In this document: positions 9,470-17,565 of the stretch, in pieces
Numbering within the stretch: the first letter of the stretch is position 1
Layout: the number at the start of each line of letters is the position of its first letter
From: Herbiconiux sp. L3-i23
GTDB lineage: Bacteria; Actinomycetota; Actinomycetes; Actinomycetales; Microbacteriaceae
Length of the DNA stretch: 64,000 nucleotides
Direction: 5' to 3'
Assembly (NCBI RefSeq): GCF_023734115.1
Contig: NZ_AP025737.1
Coordinates: 1,860,001 to 1,924,000, forward strand
The notes under the pieces: generated by a model
The model's input: only the letters and a program-made list of their open reading frames with translations
What the model was told of the DNA's origin: nothing
Databases searched by the model: none
Program-made: the position numbers and the translations under genes

Positions 9470-10750
9470 TCAGCTGCGCGTCGCGAGCCGACGCCAGTCG
9501 TCGTCCATGGTGCGGAGGGTGCCCTCGACGCTGGCGCCCGTCATCATGCCCTGGATGTAGCCCTCTGCCGGGATGGTGAGCGGGATCGCCTTGGAGGGCC
9601 CCTGATAGAAGCGGCCCTCGTCGTAGAACGACTGCAGCTGCGCGATCCGCGGATCCTCCTGCGGCGGCGCGTCCTCCCTCGTTCCGAACGCGAGGAACTG
9701 CTGGTTGTAGGTGTCTTGAATCTCGGGCTGGGTGAGGTACTCGAGGAACTCGCGCGCCGCCTCCTGCCGGGGCGACGATTCGGGGATCCAGAGGGCGAGG
9801 TCGAGGTTGACGCGCACGCGAGTGTCGGCGGGGTCGTCGGTCATCGGCAGCGGGAAGTTGCCGAGGGGCGCGTCGGGCGCGGTCTTCTCGATCTCGGTGA
9901 GCGCCCACGGGCCCTGCATGTACATGGCGGCTTCGCCCTCGCCGAGGGCGAAGTTGCCCTCGCCGTAGCCGCGGCTCGCCGCGTTGCCGTTCGACCACTC
10001 GTTGAGCTGCACCATCCGCTGCATCGGCTCGAGGAAGTCCTTCGAGAACGACACCGACGAGTCGACGCCGACGTTCGGGCCCTCCTCCCGCATCGCCTCG
10101 AAGAACGCGGCGGGATCGAGCGAACCGCCGGAGGTGTAGTCGAACTGCCCTTGCGCGATCGTCCACGGGTCGCGATACGTTCCGTAGATCGGGGTGATGT
10201 CGGCGGCGACCAGGGCCTCGCAGACCTCGGTGAACTCCGTCCACGTCTGCGGCACCTCGAGCCCTTGCTCGTCGAAGATCTGCTGGTTGTAGATCACGGA
10301 CGCCGCCGTCACCGACCACGGGATCACGCTCGTGCGGCCGGGATAGGTCGCGTACTGGTCGACCAGTTCCTGCACCTCGGGACGGATCTGCGACGCGATG
10401 CTCACGTCCGACAGGTCGCTCAGCGCACCGCGCTCCATGAAGCGCGCCATCTCGAGGTTGTAGGTGAAGCAGGCGAGGTCGGGCGGGTTGCCGCGCACGA
10501 ACGTCGCCGCGATGTTGGAGCTCGAGTCGAGGATCACCCGCACGCGCGACTGAGACGAGTTGAACTCGTCGATGATGTCGTTGAAGAAGTCGAGCACTTC
10601 GGTCTTGCTCATGAAGAAGCGGACGTCCGTGCGTCCGCCACCCGGAGCACTGCATCCGGCCAGAAGGGTCGTCACCCCGAGTGCACCCATGCCGCCGAGC
10701 ATGGCGCGACGGCTGATTGGGCGGGAGAGGAAGTCTGCGGGTGAGCTCAC
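9470..10750 (-). CDS. Sugar ABC transporter substrate-binding lipoprotein
   Basis: About 426 aa. The N-terminus is VSSPADFLSRPISRRAML followed by a hydrophobic stretch and lipobox LLAGC, with a twin-arginine-like SRR before the core. The mature part fits family-1 sugar-binding proteins (FNDIIDEFNSS, GEAAMYMQGPWA). I chose the GTG at 10750 because the leader from there resembles a complete signal peptide; an in-frame GTG at 10801 is an alternative. The 5' end and upstream DNA are duplicated at 36126-36319. It heads the importer operon and follows a Gfo/Idh gene on the same strand. Confidence 0.88.
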   Translation of the reverse strand: MSSPADFLSRPISRRAMLGGMGALGVTTLLAGCSAPGGGRTDVRFFMSKTEVLDFFNDIIDEFNSSQSRVRVILDSSSNIAATFVRGNPPDLACFTYNLEMARFMERGALSDLSDVSIASQIRPEVQELVDQYATYPGRTSVIPWSVTAASVIYNQQIFDEQGLEVPQTWTEFTEVCEALVAADITPIYGTYRDPWTIAQGQFDYTSGGSLDPAAFFEAMREEGPNVGVDSSVSFSKDFLEPMQRMVQLNEWSNGNAASRGYGEGNFALGEGEAAMYMQGPWALTEIEKTAPDAPLGNFPLPMTDDPADTRVRVNLDLALWIPESSPRQEAAREFLEYLTQPEIQDTYNQQFLAFGTREDAPPQEDPRIAQLQSFYDEGRFYQGPSKAIPLTIPAEGYIQGMMTGASVEGTLRTMDDDWRRLATRS

Positions 10751-10883
10751 ACGTTTCCCGTCTGTTCGCCGCTGAATCGAGGAGTCGGCGCTCGGTCTCA
10801 CATTCCGGGAGCTCCGTGTGCCGCTGCGTCCACTATCGCATCGAGCAGCTCACGAATCAGGCGACTTCCAGCTGATCCTCAGA
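10691..10883 (-). repeat. 193-bp segment duplicated at 36126-36319
   Basis: Covers the signal-peptide codons of the sugar-binding protein and about 80-130 bp upstream. The second copy has the same orientation and is nearly the same length, with a few substitutions and small indels. The upstream part presumably carries the promoter of this transporter operon. Confidence 0.85.
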
Positions 10884-10921
10884 CGCGGGCGCCGCTCGCC
10901 TGCGGCGTGCCGGATCCTCCC

Positions 10922-12100
10922 TCATTCGACGGGGATCCAGCCGCTGCCGTTGTCTGAACTGCGCTCGATCGCATCGAGCACGCGCTGCACCTGCAGACCT
11001 TCCTCGAAGCTCGGCGACGGCGCCGCCCCGGCCACGATCGCTTCGACGAAATCTTTGGCCTGATGCGAGAAGCCGTGCTCGTAGCCGATCATGTGGCCGG
11101 TCGGCCACCAGTTCGCCATGTAGGGATGTTCGAGCTCGGTGACGATGACGCGCGTGAATCCCTGCCGCCCGCCCGGCGCTGTGGCGTCGTAGACATGCAG
11201 GACGTTCATGTCCTCGAGGTCGAACGAGAGCGCACCGCTCGACCCGGCGATCTCGATCCGGAATGCGTTCTTGCGCCCGGTGGCGAATCGGGTCGCTTCG
11301 AACGAGCCGACCGCACCGCCGCTGAATCGGCCGGTGAACAGGGCAAGGTCATCGACGGTGACCTCGCCGCGTTCGGATGATGCGGTGCCGCCGAGGCCGA
11401 TCGCCTCGCCGCGCAGCGGGCGCTCCTTCACGAACGTCTCGAGCATGCCCGACACCGAGGTGAGGGTCTGACCGGTCATGTACTGAGCGAGGTCGATCGC
11501 GTGAGCTCCGATGTCGCCGAGCGCACCCGACCCGGCGAGCTCCTTCTTCAGTCGCCACGTCAGCGGAGCCTCCGCGTCGGAGAGCCAGTCCTGCAGATAG
11601 TTCGCCCGCACCTGACGGACCTCGCCGATGGCTCCGGACGCGATCAGGTCTCGGGCGTAGGTCGCTGCCGGGACACGACGGTAGGTGAACCCCACCATCG
11701 ACCGCACTCCCTTCTCGGCCGCACGCTCGGCGGCGAGGGCCATCTGCTCGGCCTCGGCCACCGTGTTCGCGAGCGGCTTCTCGCACAGGACATGCTTGCC
11801 CGCGTCGAGTGCCGCGATCGCGATCTCGGCGTGGGTGTCACCCGGTGTCACGATGTCGACCACATCGATGTCGTCGCGCTCCAGCACCGAGCGCCAGTCG
11901 GTGGAGGTCTCGTCCCACCCCCACCGTTCGGCGGCGGCTCGAGTGCGGCCTGGGTCGCGACCGACGAGCACCGCCATCTCGACGCCGGTGGGCAGCTCGA
12001 AGAATCGCGGCGCGACCCGCCAGCCCTGCGAGTGCGCAGCCCCCATGAAGCCGTATCCCACCATCGCGATCCGCAATGGTGGGGTCGTCGTGTCCGTCAT
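10922..12100 (-). CDS. Gfo/Idh/MocA family oxidoreductase
   Basis: 392 aa NAD(P)-dependent sugar or inositol dehydrogenase-like protein. The N-terminal Rossmann motif is IAMVGYGFMGAAHSQGW and the family EKP motif is HVLCEKPLAN at about residue 105. A C-terminal substrate domain follows (GDIGAHAIDLAQYM with the conserved D..H pair). Start ATG at 12100 with GGA a few bases upstream. It is the last of a leftward run with the ADH, isomerase and ThuA genes. Such sets oxidise and epimerise sugars, often through 3-keto glycosides. The substrate here is inferred only. Confidence 0.9.
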   Translation of the reverse strand: MTDTTTPPLRIAMVGYGFMGAAHSQGWRVAPRFFELPTGVEMAVLVGRDPGRTRAAAERWGWDETSTDWRSVLERDDIDVVDIVTPGDTHAEIAIAALDAGKHVLCEKPLANTVAEAEQMALAAERAAEKGVRSMVGFTYRRVPAATYARDLIASGAIGEVRQVRANYLQDWLSDAEAPLTWRLKKELAGSGALGDIGAHAIDLAQYMTGQTLTSVSGMLETFVKERPLRGEAIGLGGTASSERGEVTVDDLALFTGRFSGGAVGSFEATRFATGRKNAFRIEIAGSSGALSFDLEDMNVLHVYDATAPGGRQGFTRVIVTELEHPYMANWWPTGHMIGYEHGFSHQAKDFVEAIVAGAAPSPSFEEGLQVQRVLDAIERSSDNGSGWIPVE

Positions 12101-12135
12101 CGAATAGTCCTCGTCTTTCGCTTGTCGAAAGGTGA

Positions 12136-13179
12136 TCAGCGCACGGGAGCGGAGATGACCGCTTCGTCGACCTCGTGAGGCAGGAGCATCACCTTGCCGC
12201 ACGCGCCGGTGTCCTGGATGTCCATCGCCGCGGCGACCGCATCGAGCGGCAGGGTGTGCGTGATGAGCGTGTCGATGAGCGGGCCGGCGCGGCGGATCAT
12301 CTCCCACATCTCGTGCGAGCTGGTCAGGCTGTTCCAGTGCCACACCCCGAAGATGTCGAGTCCGTGCGGCACGAGCGGTGGGAACACGACGTCACCCGCC
12401 CATGCCACGATGCTCAGACGTCCGCGGGCGCGCAGCGATCGGGCGAGGGCGCTCGGCCCGGTGGGGGCGCCGCTCGTCTCGATTCCCGCATCGGCGCCGC
12501 GTCCGTACGTGGCCTCGTGGACGAGTGCCGGCACGTCTTCCTCGAGCGGGTTGAAGACGCGTTCGGCACCGAGATCGAGCGCGAGCTGAGCGCGGTACGG
12601 ATGGGTCTCGATCGCGAGAACGCGAGCATTGCGGGTAACCCCCTGGACGACCGCACCGAGGCCGACCGGTCCGCATCCCGACACCAGGAGTGTGTCGGTC
12701 GCATCCACGTGCATGCGCTCGAGCGCCCCGAAGGTCGGCCCGAATCCGCAGCAGGCCATTGCGCCGTGGAGGAGCGAGATGTCGTCAGGGATTCGCTCCA
12801 CCAGCCAGTCGGGCTTCAGCACGTACTGCGCGTAGCTGCCGACACCGTATTCCTGCCCTGTCTCCGCGAGCACATCGCGCTGGTCTGGGCAGTGCATGTA
12901 ATCGCCCGAGGTGCAGAGGAAGCACACTCCGCAGCCGTAGTGCGGCATGACGGCCACACGGTCGCCGACGCGCACGCGCCGCGAGTCGCCGGCGTCGACG
13001 ACGACGCCGACCGACTCGTGCCCGAGAGCGAGCTCTTCGGCGCCGTCCTTACGCCGCTTGAACTCGGTGCACATCGGGGCGACGAGGATCTGCACGACGA
13101 CGAGGTCTCCCGAGGCGACGGGGCGCGGCTGCTCGAGGACCTCGACGACGCCCGGACCCGTGATCCCTGCGGCCTTCAC
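12136..13179 (-). CDS. Zinc-dependent alcohol dehydrogenase (MDR family)
   Basis: 347 aa medium-chain dehydrogenase. The catalytic-zinc Cys is in APMCTEF, the His-Glu in LGHESVG, and the structural-zinc lobe is CGVCFLCTSGDYMHC (four Cys). The NAD Rossmann motif is LLVSGCGPVGLGAV near residue 165. The GTG start overlaps the TGA of the upstream isomerase. It probably oxidises a polyol or sugar alcohol in the same pathway as the neighbouring Gfo/Idh proteins. Exact substrate unknown. Confidence 0.88.
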   Translation of the reverse strand: MKAAGITGPGVVEVLEQPRPVASGDLVVVQILVAPMCTEFKRRKDGAEELALGHESVGVVVDAGDSRRVRVGDRVAVMPHYGCGVCFLCTSGDYMHCPDQRDVLAETGQEYGVGSYAQYVLKPDWLVERIPDDISLLHGAMACCGFGPTFGALERMHVDATDTLLVSGCGPVGLGAVVQGVTRNARVLAIETHPYRAQLALDLGAERVFNPLEEDVPALVHEATYGRGADAGIETSGAPTGPSALARSLRARGRLSIVAWAGDVVFPPLVPHGLDIFGVWHWNSLTSSHEMWEMIRRAGPLIDTLITHTLPLDAVAAAMDIQDTGACGKVMLLPHEVDEAVISAPVR

Positions 13180-13994
13180 GCGGCGACCTCGGTCTTCTCG
13201 AGGAGTTCGACGAGGGTCACGCGGCTGCGGATCACCTCGGGGAAGGGGTCGTAGTGCTCGGGCTCGTGCTCGATGCTGATCGGCCGGTCGTAGCCGATCT
13301 CGCGCATCGCAGCGACGCAGTCGGCGATGGGAACGATGCCGTCGCCGTACGCGCACGTGTCGTGAGCACCTTCGGCGCGGACGTCTTTGAGATGCACGTA
13401 CACGACGCGGTCGCCGAGCTCACGGATGGCCCGGGCGGCGTCGTAGCCCTGGGTGCCGAACCAGCCGGTGTCGACTGTCACTCCGATGACATCGGAGTCC
13501 TCGTCGCCGATCTCCGCGAGGATCTCCGCCGAGCTCTTCTGCGGGTGGTTCTCGAGCCCCCACACGTTGCCGTATTCGCGGAGGATCGCCACGAGCGAGT
13601 CGCGATCACGTTCGAGCAGGTGCGTTCCTCCACCGAGAATGCGGGTGCCGAGCACGTGCGCGACCTCGTTGGCACGCCGGAACTGCTCGGGAGTCGAACC
13701 GTAGTGGCTGCCGTAACTGGCCACCGTGACGCCGTGACGATCGAGCACACGACGCGCCGCGGCGAAGTGCGCGTCGGTGGCCCACTCGTAGCTGAGCTGC
13801 GGGTGCCACACGTCGACGGTGTCGAAACCGGCGTCGACGGCGCTCTGCACGAAGGCGTCGAAGCGCTCCTCGTAGGTCTCGATGGGACGGTAGTGCGCGT
13901 TCGCGGCGGCATCGCCCTGCATCCACCCCTCGGTCATGTTCCAGTCGAGCTGCTGGGCGACGAGGTTCGCGCCCATGAAGGAGATGCGGTTCAA
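13176..13994 (-). CDS. Sugar phosphate isomerase/epimerase (xylose isomerase-like TIM barrel)
   Basis: 272 aa from a TTG start with GGAG at 6-nt spacing (an internal ATG at 13976 is less well placed). TIM-barrel AP-endonuclease-2 family features include WGLENHPQK, the metal-site pattern VTVDTGWFGTQG, YVHLKDVRAEG and the late Glu in ISIEHEPEHYD. The family isomerises or epimerises sugars or inososes. It lies between ThuA and a zinc ADH with an overlap to the latter, so it is almost certainly one step of the same sugar-modification route. Confidence 0.85.
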   Translation of the reverse strand: MNRISFMGANLVAQQLDWNMTEGWMQGDAAANAHYRPIETYEERFDAFVQSAVDAGFDTVDVWHPQLSYEWATDAHFAAARRVLDRHGVTVASYGSHYGSTPEQFRRANEVAHVLGTRILGGGTHLLERDRDSLVAILREYGNVWGLENHPQKSSAEILAEIGDEDSDVIGVTVDTGWFGTQGYDAARAIRELGDRVVYVHLKDVRAEGAHDTCAYGDGIVPIADCVAAMREIGYDRPISIEHEPEHYDPFPEVIRSRVTLVELLEKTEVAA

Positions 13995-14031
13995 GAACTG
14001 CTCCGTTCTTTCGTTCTCGGATGAAGGTGAT

Positions 14032-14748
14032 TCAGGCGGTGCGGGCGGCCCAGAGCAGGCCGCGCTCCACGACGGTGCGCACGGTGGGGTCTTCGAGCAC
14101 CTCGACACGGTGGCCGACGGTGCTGACGAAGATGCGCCCCTCGCCCCATTGCCGCGTCCAGAAGACGGGCGAGGTGACGGGGCGCTTCCACGGGTCCCAT
14201 GCCCGCGCCGGCGTGGTCGTGGTGGCGAGGATGTCGATGAGGTCGTCATGCAGCACCCAGTACTGCTCGGTGACGAGATCGAAGTCGTCGACGCCGCGGG
14301 TGATCTCGTGCTCCCGGCCCAGCTCGGTCATCGTGACCGTGTAGGGAAGGTAGTTGTCGGACTGCTCGCCGATCCGCTCGTCGGGGTGCTTGCCCGCGTG
14401 GTGCGCGAACTGCCCGCCGATCAGTTGCAGGTAGTCGGCTTCATTCCGATAGGAGTCGGCGATGCCGCCGTGCCATCCGCCCATGCCGGTTCCGGCTTCG
14501 ACCGCCGCGCGGAGGCCTGCGATCTCGTCGCCCTGGATGACCGTCATGGTGTTGCACTGCACGATGAGGTCGAACCCGCTCATCGTCCGCGCGTCGGCGT
14601 AGACCCGCGTGTCCTCGTGCACCTCGACTCGGAAGCCATTCGCTTCGAGGAACGGGATGAACAGCTCGGTGGCCTCACGAGGCTGGTGTCCGTCCCACCC
14701 GCCTCTCACGATGAGAGCACGGCGAGGGGGCTGAACGTCAGCGGTCAT
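14032..14748 (-). CDS. ThuA-domain protein
   Basis: 238 aa ThuA-like protein with a class-I glutamine-amidotransferase-like fold (ALIVRGGWDGHQP, GTGMGGWHGGIADSY, EHEITRGVDDF). The ThuA family accompanies Gfo/Idh dehydrogenases and epimerases in keto-sugar pathways. A TATACT -10 lies 6 nt before the ATG inside the operator at 14750-14777, so the transcript may be leaderless. It lies just downstream of the TetR gene, and the promoter overlaps the TetR stop. Confidence 0.85.
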   Translation of the reverse strand: MTADVQPPRRALIVRGGWDGHQPREATELFIPFLEANGFRVEVHEDTRVYADARTMSGFDLIVQCNTMTVIQGDEIAGLRAAVEAGTGMGGWHGGIADSYRNEADYLQLIGGQFAHHAGKHPDERIGEQSDNYLPYTVTMTELGREHEITRGVDDFDLVTEQYWVLHDDLIDILATTTTPARAWDPWKRPVTSPVFWTRQWGEGRIFVSTVGHRVEVLEDPTVRTVVERGLLWAARTA

Positions 14749-14749
14749 G

Positions 14750-14777
14750 CAAAAAGTATATAGGTAACTACCTTTCG
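14750..14777 (-). promoter_or_regulatory. Promoter/operator of the AAAAGTATATA family, site 1 (thuA)
   Basis: On the minus strand the block reads CCTATATACTTTTTG, with TATACT as a -10 ending 6 nt before the thuA ATG. It is the weakest of four related sites. The distal half-site is CGAAAGG rather than CAAAAG, and an AGGTA-AC-TACCT palindrome (14762-14773) overlaps the TetR stop codon. Confidence 0.65.
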
Positions 14778-15388
14778 CGGGAAGTGCTCGAGAGGCGGTC
14801 GAGCACGCCGTCGACATACGCGTTGAACGACGCCACCAGGTCGAATCCGGGAATCAGGATGAACTGGATCTGCAGGCCGTCCATCGCCGCGAGCAGAAAC
14901 TCCCCTTCGTGCGCGATCTCGACTTCGGACATCGCACGGAAATGCCCCGCCCCGGCGGCATCTCTGAACTGCCGCTTCATGTCCTCGAGCGTGCGGTGGT
15001 AGCGCGCCGTCATGTACTCATGCGCGGGGTGCTGCGGGTTGGACGCCTCGGCGGCCATCGTCGTGTAGAGCTGCAGCAGCCCCTTGTGCTCGACGTGGTA
15101 GCTCATCAACTTGACCAAGCCGTCGAGACGCGCGAGCTCTTCGGTGCCCTGCACCGCGATCTCGCGGGTGATGACATCCCAATGGTCGAGTACCGCGAGA
15201 AGGAGCTTCTCCTTCGTGCCGAACAGTTTCAGCACGGCGGCCGGAGTGCCTCCGACTCGATCGGCGACCTGTTGGAGGGTGCCCCCCTTGAAGCCGAACT
15301 CGCCGAAGACCTCGGTGGCGATGTCGACGACCTCGCGCCGACGCTCGATCCCGCGCCGATACGGTCCTCTGATGGTCGCGGTCGTCAT
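14768..15388 (-). CDS. TetR family transcriptional regulator
   Basis: 206 aa. The N-terminal TetR HTH has TATEVFGEFGFKGGTLQQVA-like spacing (residues 23-45, then VGGTPAAVLKLFGTKEKLL). The C-terminal ligand domain matches the type with a large hydrophobic pocket (AMDGLQIQFILIPG). It sits inside the sugar-modification cluster, and its stop codon is embedded in the thuA promoter. It is the best local candidate to bind the four AAAAGTATATA sites, which is inference from position. Confidence 0.9.
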   Translation of the reverse strand: MTTATIRGPYRRGIERRREVVDIATEVFGEFGFKGGTLQQVADRVGGTPAAVLKLFGTKEKLLLAVLDHWDVITREIAVQGTEELARLDGLVKLMSYHVEHKGLLQLYTTMAAEASNPQHPAHEYMTARYHRTLEDMKRQFRDAAGAGHFRAMSEVEIAHEGEFLLAAMDGLQIQFILIPGFDLVASFNAYVDGVLDRLSSTSRER

Positions 15389-15447
15389 TCGGACACTCTA
15401 GGACTCGCGACGATCGGCAGCACAGAAGGCGCCCGACGCTTCGAAGG

Positions 15448-16257
15448 TCATGCCGACACGCTCGCCGACTCGAGCGCTGCCCGCACCAGGGCGGAGTCCT
15501 CGTCGAATCCGTCGAGTTCGTTCACCACCGCACCGCCGACGACAACCGCATGCAGCCGCCGCCATGCGCAGCGGTGCGGCGTCTCGAAGGGGGTGAGCGG
15601 AGCGACGTCGCTCGTCGCGTCGAGGATGCGAACACGTCCGGGTGCGGCCACGTCGATGGCGCCCATCTCGAGCACGACGGTCGCGTGATGGCGGACGATG
15701 CGGACACGCGCGGATTCCGGGAGCGCGTCGGTGAAAACGCCCGAGAGCACGAGGTCGGCACCGCCCTCGACCTCGCCGAGCACGTCGTAGCCCGCCGCGT
15801 CGGCCCGAAGCAGTCGCAGGGAAGCGATGGGGGCGACGGCCGCTCGGATGAGCGCGACGTGGCGCGAGAGCACGCGGGCGACGTCGGCGCCGACCGGCGC
15901 GTCGATGCGGCTCTCGATCAGCGCGGTCGGTTCGGCGAGCCGAGCGAAGTCGTCAGCCGCCCGCTCGACGCTGGGCGACGAGGCCCATCCATGATCGAGC
16001 ACCACCACCGCGTTGTGCGTGGCGAGCGCCGCGCGCAGCCGAGCGACGTCGGCGATTTCGGGGTCGACGACGAGCACCCCGCGAGCGCCACGCTCGACGG
16101 CCTCGACGGCACGCGCCACCCAGTCGCCGTCGCCGACGAGTCCGACGACGTCAGCATCGCCGTCAACGTAGCGGAACGACTCCGGAAGAGTCGCTGCGCC
16201 GAGACGGAGGCGCGCTTCCGCGCGCTCGACGGATGAGACGGTGAGCTTGGCGGTCAT
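15448..16257 (-). CDS. Protein of unknown function coupled to Gfo/Idh
   Basis: 269 aa, not recognised. Alternating beta/alpha patterns (VVGLVGDGDWVARAVEAV, GARGVLVVDPEIADV) suggest a Rossmann-like or Gfo/Idh-related fold, but no glycine motif or EKP motif can be seen. The C-terminal third is beta-rich. Its ATG overlaps the TGA of the upstream Gfo/Idh gene, so the two are probably made together and may act as a pair. No signal peptide or membrane helix. Confidence 0.8.
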   Translation of the reverse strand: MTAKLTVSSVERAEARLRLGAATLPESFRYVDGDADVVGLVGDGDWVARAVEAVERGARGVLVVDPEIADVARLRAALATHNAVVVLDHGWASSPSVERAADDFARLAEPTALIESRIDAPVGADVARVLSRHVALIRAAVAPIASLRLLRADAAGYDVLGEVEGGADLVLSGVFTDALPESARVRIVRHHATVVLEMGAIDVAAPGRVRILDATSDVAPLTPFETPHRCAWRRLHAVVVGGAVVNELDGFDEDSALVRAALESASVSA

Positions 16258-17312
16258 CGCGCGGTCTCCATTTCCCGGTTGAAACGGTCGCGGACCTCGG
16301 TCGACCCGGTGCCGGCGATCCGGATGGCGAACACGACGTCGTCGATGAGCCGCTCGATCGGGATCGGTTCGGCTCGACCGTTCACGAGGTCGGCGAGATA
16401 GCGCCACTCCCCCACGTATCCGTTCTCCTCGAACGGGCCGACGCGCTCAGCCGACGTACCACGGGACAGTGTCGCCACGGCGGATCCGTAGTGCACGTAC
16501 GAGTTCGGGAAGTCGACGTCGAGGGCGATGTCGTCGCCGATGGCCTCGAGACGCCACTCGGGCTGAAGGGTCTGGGTCATCACCGCAGCGACGCGGACGT
16601 TACGGGCGCCGATGCGGAGGTGGAGAAGGTATCCGCCCGAGCGGATGATCTGGGCCGAGAGCACTTCGGCCTCTTCCCAGTCGGGGCAGAACATGCGGAT
16701 CAGCGGGAGGTCGTGGATGGCGAGCCCCATGATGCTGCCGCTCATCATCGAGGCGGCGGCGTCGGCGTCGAACTCGCCGCCCTGCCAGGGCCCCGGGCGA
16801 CCGACGATGTCGGTGGCGAAGTCCTCGAAACGCGGGTTCGGAGGCAGGGTGATCGAGTAGCGCAGGGTGTGCGCCGCGGTGAGGATCTCGTTCCAGTTGT
16901 CGAGCGCGGCGAGCCATCCCGGGTCGAAGGTGTGCATCGCCCCCACGATCACGGGTACGCCGGTCTCCGTCGAGACTCGGGCGATCTCGGCGGCCTCCTC
17001 CTCGGTCATGGCGAGCGGCTTCTCGCACAGCACCGCCTTCTTGCCCGCGCGGCAGGCGGCGATGACCTGCTCGGCGTGGAAACCGTTCGGACTGCAGACG
17101 AGGACGACGTCGACATCCGGGTCGGCGATCACCTCGTCGGCGTCGGTCGACCACTTCGCCCCGACACGGCCGGCGACCGATTCGGCGACTTCCGGATTGA
17201 TGTCCATCACACGGGCGACATGGAACTCAGGGACCCTCTCGAGGGTCGGAAGATGGATGGCCTGGGTCACCGGGCCGCAGCCCAGCACTCCCACTCCGGC
17301 GGTCGCGCTCAT
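16254..17312 (-). CDS. Gfo/Idh/MocA family oxidoreductase
   Basis: 352 aa. Rossmann motif VGVLGCGPVTQAIHLPTL at the N-terminus and the EKP motif AVLCEKPLAM near residue 97. The C-terminal sheet domain has the conserved late His in GLAIHDLPLIRM. The ATG at 17312 has GGAGA 6 nt upstream. It is the first gene of a leftward run, transcribed from the operator/promoter at 17381-17406, and is divergent from a sugar-binding lipoprotein. It likely oxidises the sugar imported by that transporter. Confidence 0.9.
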   Translation of the reverse strand: MSATAGVGVLGCGPVTQAIHLPTLERVPEFHVARVMDINPEVAESVAGRVGAKWSTDADEVIADPDVDVVLVCSPNGFHAEQVIAACRAGKKAVLCEKPLAMTEEEAAEIARVSTETGVPVIVGAMHTFDPGWLAALDNWNEILTAAHTLRYSITLPPNPRFEDFATDIVGRPGPWQGGEFDADAAASMMSGSIMGLAIHDLPLIRMFCPDWEEAEVLSAQIIRSGGYLLHLRIGARNVRVAAVMTQTLQPEWRLEAIGDDIALDVDFPNSYVHYGSAVATLSRGTSAERVGPFEENGYVGEWRYLADLVNGRAEPIPIERLIDDVVFAIRIAGTGSTEVRDRFNREMETAR

Positions 17313-17380
17313 CGGTTCTCTCCTTTGCGAACTGATACGCACCCGATCACGGCCTCGCAGGCGGTGGGATCGAGCGGCTA

Positions 17381-17406
17381 CAAAAGTATATAGGCGTGCG
17401 CTTTTG
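17381..17406 (-). promoter_or_regulatory. Promoter/operator, CAAAAG-N14-CTTTTG, site 2 (Gfo/Idh operon)
   Basis: A perfect CAAAAG...CTTTTG inverted repeat with a 14-bp centre. On the minus strand it includes TATACT as the -10 for the Gfo/Idh gene, 70 bp upstream of its start. It lies about 100 bp from site 3, which faces the other way. Confidence 0.75.
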
Positions 17407-17481
17407 ATGGCGCAAGCGGCGGATCTCGACAGCCCCGGCGTAGGGGAAGATCGAGTCTCGAGAGGTCGTCACATCCGACCC

Positions 17482-17513
17482 TTGCCATAAAAGTGCACGA
17501 ATATATACTTTTG
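17482..17513 (+). promoter_or_regulatory. Promoter/operator, TAAAAG-N14-CTTTTG, site 3 (sugar-binding protein)
   Basis: TTGCCA (-35), 16 bp, TATACT (-10) at 17504-17509, overlapping TAAAAG-N14-CTTTTG (17488-17513). The block differs from the one before the permeases at 30483-30514 at only one base. It lies 52 bp before the binding-protein start. Confidence 0.8.
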
Positions 17514-17565
17514 GCATCTCGGCAGCGTTGCCGTGAGTTCATCCCAGCAATGAAGGAGTTGTGTG

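Noticed and set aside
10751-10801. GTG at 10801 as start of the sugar-binding protein
   Set aside because: It would put a polar 17-residue extension before an otherwise complete signal peptide; no clear ribosome site. Not fully excluded.
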